From Planctomycetota bacterium (GTDB lineage Bacteria; Planctomycetota; Planctomycetia; Pirellulales; Pirellulaceae), in NCBI GenBank assembly GCA_019347795.1, contig JAHWKS010000150.1, forward strand, positions 1-9,030: a stretch of DNA of 9,030 bases. Direction: 5' to 3'. Positions 6,501-9,030 of this stretch are shown here, in pieces. The notes below the pieces were generated by a model that ran no database searches, was not told the DNA's origin, and saw only the letters and a program-made list of their open reading frames with translations. The position numbers and the translations under genes were made by a program. Every line of letters starts with the position of its first letter. Position 1 is the stretch's first letter.

Positions 6501-7132
6501 ACGGCCGCACGGTGAAGTTCCGCGTCGCGGGATTGCTCTCCAACACGATCTTGCAAGGAAGCCTCTTCATCGACGAAGAGCAGTTCACGCGGCTCTATCC
6601 TGAAGTCAGCGGCTATAACTATTTCCTCATTGACGCCCCCGAGGGAAGCACGGCGGAATTGGAGCGCGTGCTGGAAAGCCGGCTCAGCGATCAAGGCTTC
6701 GACGTGCGGCTGACGACTGAAGTGCTGACCAATCTCTTGGCGGTGCAGAACACCTACTTGAGCACCTTCCAAAGCCTCGGCGCGTTGGGCCTGCTCCTGG
6801 GCGTGTTCGGCCTGGCCACGGTGCAGCTTCGCAGCGTGCTGGAGCGGCGGGGGGAGTTGGCCCTGATGCGGGCGACCGGCTTCCGCCGCAATCGCCTCGC
6901 GGAGATGGTGATGCTGGAAAACGCCGTGCTGCTTTTGGGCGGCCTCGCCGTCGGGGTGTTCGCCGCCATCAACGCGGTCGCCCCGCACATCGCGGTCGGC
7001 GGCGCCAGCGTCCCCGTCGCGCAACTGGCCTGGATGCTGGCGATCATCCTGGTCGTCGGTCTTCTTTCCGGCCTGGCAGCCGTGCTCGCCGTCCTCCGCG
7101 CCCCGCTCTTGACCGCGCTGCGCGAGGAGTAG
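3599..7132 (+). CDS. ABC transporter permease with two FtsX domains and very large extracytoplasmic domain
   Basis: Inner-membrane partner of the preceding ATPase, 1177 residues from GTG 3599. That start gives the N-terminus MSFWRIIVRSLGFHWRINFA, directly ahead of the first membrane helix as in related permeases; starts further upstream would run through the intergenic palindrome. About 10 helices are visible, near residues 19-42, 568-590, 622-646, 667-688, 720-741, 748-771, 797-817, 1059-1080, 1105-1128 and 1142-1165. There are two FtsX-type units, each with the coupling stretch after its first helix: ERRAREVGLLLAVGTPRGK and ERRGELALMRATGFRRNR. The first outer domain (about 43-567) is roughly 525 residues, much larger than in LolC/E or MacB; the second (about 818-1058) is about 240. 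Two FtsX units in one chain mean a homodimer is not needed to form a transporter. Substrate unknown: lipoprotein, lipid or peptide export are all possible. No convincing Shine-Dalgarno is seen. Confidence 0.9.
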   Translation: MSFWRIIVRSLGFHWRINFAVALGVAAATAVLTGALLVGDSVRGSLRELTLDGLGRIDEALITDRFFRRELAAELEANDAFQQYFDSATPAIVFPRATVERSAEDWLRLAGGITALGVTSEFWELGSEGGPRPQRLPAEGEVILNRPLADELGAEVGDAVTVRLVKAEQAPADSPLGRRSDRTRSLPNLEVIEILPAEGLGRFSLRPSQHMPRNAYLSMDVLQDALDQEERVNAILAAGRSPDEPPSEVASRALDEALEPTLADYGFSLDHVVRTFQPSEEAPEETIFDYYNFTTDRMVFGDAAAAVAREAFAPYGAQPVLTYLANLIEKAPEDDSQVSEEATRIPYSMISALDPTQELGPLMNEAGEPLTLADDEVVLVDWAAEQLDAEVGDRIRVSYFAPETTHGQTTELTADFRLAAIAPLTAPSEPYTRRRPAQYDERPRLTNDPDLTPVVEGLTDQATIDNWDAPFPMPYRVRPVDDDYWQDHRTTPKAYISLSKGQELWGSRFGDLTSFRIPASKVPDGDSAEEVLEAAFLNQLEESGEDLGFTFRPIKRIGLEAAKGTTQFNFLFIGFSFFIIAAAVMLTALLFRLGLERRAREVGLLLAVGTPRGKATWLYVTEGVAVAAIGGVLGVAAGVGYAWLMLVGLRTLWLEAIVTPFVNLHVSGMSLLIGYISGVLVSALTIAWTARRMQRVSVRRLMSGQATEAPTAAQNRRRLAEWISAGLLAIAIALAILATQLRGEAQAGAFFGGGAAVLAAALTFLWAGLRRGGRAAAASYSLSGLAARNAGRNPLRSTLTIGLTATACFLIVAISAFRMAPTAEGVGGFDLMAESDRPLFTDLDDPQQRPDVLGRDAPLLDGGAVLSLRLKPGEDASCRNIYQTTRPQVVGVTPQLYERFSQPGVQHFAWSASAAETEAEQANPWLVLRRPLEPGDDAVPMALDKNTAMYSLHLMKGVGEEFTVTYDDGRTVKFRVAGLLSNTILQGSLFIDEEQFTRLYPEVSGYNYFLIDAPEGSTAELERVLESRLSDQGFDVRLTTEVLTNLLAVQNTYLSTFQSLGALGLLLGVFGLATVQLRSVLERRGELALMRATGFRRNRLAEMVMLENAVLLLGGLAVGVFAAINAVAPHIAVGGASVPVAQLAWMLAIILVVGLLSGLAAVLAVLRAPLLTALREE

Positions 7133-7411
7133 TCACGGTAGGTTCAAGGACGACTTCAACCAGCCAGCGCCGCTTCGTAGGAGAAAACGACCCATTGCGG
7201 AATGCGAGATTCCGTGCGATGTGAAGGACTTTGACGGCGGAATTCGCGCCTAATACCAGAAGCCCGCGTGACTTCCGGTGCATGCCCCACCGCCTCCACG
7301 GCGCATAGACTTGCCATTCTTCGGGCAGCCCCCCAATAACTGTTGAGGTAGGAGTTTCGAGCAATGGTAGAATAACTTCCCGCCGCTGCCTAAGCCCGCG
7401 CTCCCGCCGTC
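7133..7411. other. Convergent intergenic gap with weak hairpins, no credible gene
   Basis: The gap lies between the ends of the permease gene and the leftward S4-protein gene. Two weak stems are visible: 7141-7161 (GGTT-C-AAG with CTT-C-AACC, one internal mismatch) and 7198-7214 (CGGAAT with ATTCCG, 5-base loop). Neither has a U-tract, so terminator function is uncertain. A TAATACCAGAAGCCCG stretch (7251-7266) resembles, from memory, the edge of a repeat common in planctomycetes, but its palindromic partner is not evident here. An open frame on the minus strand at 7044-7364 runs into the permease gene and is not supported as a gene. Confidence 0.4.
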
Positions 7412-8356
7412 CTATCCGGGTTCGTCCTCCGTCGATTCCAGCTTCGCCTCCGCCTCAGCGATCTTACGGCGGTAGTAATCGACTTCGCACTCGATCTCGC
7501 GGATTTCTTCGAGCTTGGTCTCCAGGTGGCCGCGGAGCCGGCTGACGCGGGCCTCCGGCGAGCGGCTGAACCATCGCTGGATCAGGTCCAGCACCACCAG
7601 CCCCTGCCAGCCCTTGCCCGCCAGGCCGTAGAGGCGATAGTACTTGGCCATCCGGAGGATCGTCTTGAGCCGCATCACACGAGTGGCCCGCAGCACGCGA
7701 AGGAACGGCATGAACTCCAGGGCCGGCAGGAGCACGACCGCCAGATCGACCCAATGCTCCATCGCGTAGCCGATCTTCTTTTCGGCGGCGGAGCAGCGAA
7801 TGACGAATTCCACCGTAAAGGCGATCCAGATCACGCTCAGGCTGATCCCCAGCACCGCCCGCAGCATCGCATACTGCTCGACGGCGTCGGCCCAGAAATA
7901 CTCCACGGCGAGGATCGGCAGGATCAACAGGGCCATGCACACCATCGGCGTGCTGAAGAACCGCTCCAGCTCCTTACTCAGATCAAAATCGGTCTCCCGC
8001 CACCCCATCCCGGGCAGCCACATTCGGCCGGGCCGGGTGCGGCTATGGGCCGCCATCCGCAGCGGCGGGAAGAGTCCGACCGCCAGCAACACGGTCAGCG
8101 TCTTCCAATTGCGGCGCCCTCGCGGAGCGAAGAAGAATCGCGTCACGCCCTCCGCAAGAAAGAACGGCCACAACGCCAACATCGCCCCCAGCACAATCCG
8201 CCCGGGGAGCGCTTCGGTGAATCGTTCCTCGGACTCCCGGTTGAGATGAATCGCCGCCGCCAGCAGCATCAGAAACAGCACCGCGAGCGCAAACATCGGC
8301 TTCGCCAGCCGATCCTCGATCCGCGTCGCCCGATCTGTCCCATTTTCCGTCGTCAC
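7412..8356 (-). CDS. Membrane protein with voltage-sensor-like S4 helix, no pore, C-terminal coiled coil
   Basis: Predicted 314-residue cytoplasmic-membrane protein of unknown function. Hydrophobic segments lie near residues 21-38, 53-70, 85-98, 136-156, 165-187 and 202-217. They are followed by a basic helix with Arg at every third position: R220, R223, R226, R229 (LRVLRATRVMRLK), then R235. This is the S4 pattern of voltage-sensor domains of the ion-channel superfamily, with acidic residues in preceding helices (E183, D204) as possible countercharges. No selectivity filter (TVGYG or similar) or pore loop follows; instead residues about 265-307 are charged and heptad-like, a likely coiled coil. 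From memory, similar planctomycete proteins are annotated as ion transporter or potassium channel. Start: GTG 8356 leaves 40 bases after the upstream gene; the longer frame to 8494 would overlap that gene by 98 bases. ATG 8296 is a shorter alternative but removes residues ahead of the first helix. No clear Shine-Dalgarno. Confidence 0.72.
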   Translation of the reverse strand: MTTENGTDRATRIEDRLAKPMFALAVLFLMLLAAAIHLNRESEERFTEALPGRIVLGAMLALWPFFLAEGVTRFFFAPRGRRNWKTLTVLLAVGLFPPLRMAAHSRTRPGRMWLPGMGWRETDFDLSKELERFFSTPMVCMALLILPILAVEYFWADAVEQYAMLRAVLGISLSVIWIAFTVEFVIRCSAAEKKIGYAMEHWVDLAVVLLPALEFMPFLRVLRATRVMRLKTILRMAKYYRLYGLAGKGWQGLVVLDLIQRWFSRSPEARVSRLRGHLETKLEEIREIECEVDYYRRKIAEAEAKLESTEDEPG

Positions 8357-8396
8357 AACGACGGGTGAGTTTACCAGATGCGCCCGAGGAATGGAC

Positions 8397-8714
8397 TTAC
8401 CGAAACGGGTGCCCTGCAAAGGGATCCTCGCCGGCGGCGGGAGCGAAAGGATCTTCAGACTCGCTCGGGATGGGAATCGTGGCTGTTCCCCCAATCTCCT
8501 TCCAGAACTCCGGCGCCTCCCTCCTCTCGATCAGCCTCAGCAGCTCCTCGAAGCGAGCGTCCTCTCCGCTCTTGTAGCCCCAACCATATCCCGCAAAGAA
8601 TACCGCGACGAGGAGCATGAACAAGCAGAGACCTTGAAGGCTGAAGCGAAGCCGCCGAGCCCTGGGCTTCGCGGATGACAGATTTTCGGGTCTGATGATG
8701 ATCACTGATGACAT
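8397..8714 (-). CDS. Small single-pass membrane protein with planctomycete-type N-terminal anchor
   Basis: A 105-residue protein of unknown function. After a short N-terminus comes RARRLRFSLQGL (18-29), then a hydrophobic helix of about 29-44 (LCLFMLLVAVFFAGYG). From memory, this 'RRxxFSLRxLLxxxxLVAVFFAG' anchor recurs in many otherwise unrelated planctomycete proteins. The remainder is charged (EDARFEELLRLIERREAPEFWKEI) and ends in a Pro- and acid-rich tail with the triplet DPF twice (88-90, 97-99) and HPF near the end. The basic side before the helix suggests an N-in orientation with the C-terminal part outside. Start: ATG 8714 is preferred; the frame stays open to 8894, but that extension overlaps the Uma2 gene and is low-complexity, Arg/Cys/Ser-rich shadow sequence. 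It follows the Uma2 gene by 31 bases and precedes the S4-protein gene by 40, suggesting one transcript. Confidence 0.7.
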   Translation of the reverse strand: MSSVIIIRPENLSSAKPRARRLRFSLQGLCLFMLLVAVFFAGYGWGYKSGEDARFEELLRLIERREAPEFWKEIGGTATIPIPSESEDPFAPAAGEDPFAGHPFR

Positions 8715-8745
8715 CCCACACGCGGCGAGCGCGGCGCAGCGACAC

Positions 8746-9030
8746 TTACGCTCGCGGAAAGCGGTCGAGCAACTTCTTGAGTGACATTTGGAACCCCGGC
8801 AGCACGTCCGCCCCGTCGAGGACGCCATCTTCATCGAAGGATTCCGTTCGGCCATCGAGCGTGTAGACCGCTGCCGTGCGAGCTTCCGGGTCAATCACCC
8901 ATGTCAGTGCGACGCCGGCGCGGCGGTACTCGTCCAGCTTAAGGGCGATCTCGGCGGCGGTATTTCCTTCTGAAAGAATCTCCACGGCCAAATCTGGCGC
9001 AACGCGAAACACGCGATCCGCGGGGAGGCG
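8746..9030 (-). CDS. Uma2-family (DUF820) PD-(D/E)XK nuclease-like protein, C-terminal part (5' end outside window)
   Basis: The frame is open from the window edge (9030) to TAA at 8748-8746, 94 residues; full-length Uma2 proteins are about 180-220, so roughly the C-terminal half is present. It reads RLPADRVFRVAPDLAVEILS, then GNTAAEIALKLDEYRRAGV, then LTWVIDPEARTAAVYT. The restriction-enzyme-like core residues are visible: Asp in PDLAVE, Glu in VEIL and Lys in ALKLDEY, followed by the conserved WVIDP strand. A GTG at 9012 could be mistaken for a start, but the family motif continues upstream of it. Uma2 proteins are numerous in planctomycetes and cyanobacteria; their biological role is not settled, and nuclease activity is inferred from the fold. 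It would be the promoter-proximal visible gene of the leftward three-gene cluster. Confidence 0.88.
   Translation of the reverse strand, partial: RLPADRVFRVAPDLAVEILSEGNTAAEIALKLDEYRRAGVALTWVIDPEARTAAVYTLDGRTESFDEDGVLDGADVLPGFQMSLKKLLDRFPRA

Noticed and set aside
7044..7364. Minus-strand open frame of 106 codons at the permease end
   Set aside because: It overlaps the permease 3' end, has no recognisable motif, and its N-terminal part lies in a gap with repeat-like sequence. It is too weak to call a gene.
7412..8356. Calling the S4 protein a potassium channel
   Set aside because: No selectivity-filter sequence or pore loop is visible after the S4-like helix, so a channel name is not supported even though automated annotation may use it.
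7526..8368. Plus-strand open frame of 280 codons
   Set aside because: It is antisense to the S4-protein gene, with His/Gln/Arg-rich shadow composition.

Overview
The window (GC-rich, about 9 kb) reads as a chromosomal segment of a planctomycete, probably from the Pirellulales side of the phylum. This is judged from remembered family resemblance, not from a search. The pointers are: a secreted redoxin / cytochrome c / copper-monooxygenase fusion; a very long double-FtsX ABC permease beside a LolD-like ATPase; a small protein with the planctomycete-style 'RRLRFSLxxL...LVAVFFAG' membrane anchor; an Uma2-family protein; weak or absent Shine-Dalgarno sequences; and palindromic intergenic repeats of the 'CCCTGAAAGGG' kind.

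Layout: (a) 2-271 (+) is the C-terminal end of aat (leucyl/phenylalanyl-tRNA--protein transferase). (b) 272-498 is a convergent intergenic stretch made largely of palindromic repeat sequence; one repeat arm contains the stop codon of the next gene. (c) 499-2277 (-) encodes a 592-residue exported redoxin-cytochrome c-PHM-like protein. (d) 2278-2859 is a divergent control region. It has a strong sigma70-type promoter for the leftward gene (TTGACA-N18-TATAAT), a back-to-back extended -10 candidate for the rightward operon, a 22-bp inverted repeat in the leftward leader, and two A-tracts one helical turn apart. (e) 2860-7132 (+) is a two-gene ABC exporter operon, a LolD/MacB-type ATPase followed by a 1177-residue permease; a GC-rich palindrome lies between them. 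(f) 7133-7411 is a convergent gap with only weak hairpins. (g) 9030-7412 (-) is a likely three-gene leftward operon: Uma2 family (5' part cut by the window edge), a 105-residue single-pass membrane protein, and a 314-residue membrane protein with a voltage-sensor-like S4 helix, no pore and a C-terminal coiled coil.

Working together: the LolD-like ATPase and its permease would form a mechanotransmission-type ABC transporter acting on an envelope substrate (lipoprotein, lipid or small molecule; not determinable here). The redoxin-heme-copper protein would act outside the cytoplasmic membrane. The Uma2, small membrane and S4 genes are tightly spaced and may be co-transcribed, but I know of no established system made of them. 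I see no CRISPR array, rRNA, tRNA, transposase, phage gene or recognised defence system. The least explained items are the leader inverted repeat, the stop codon inside a repeat arm, and the poreless S4 protein with its neighbours.
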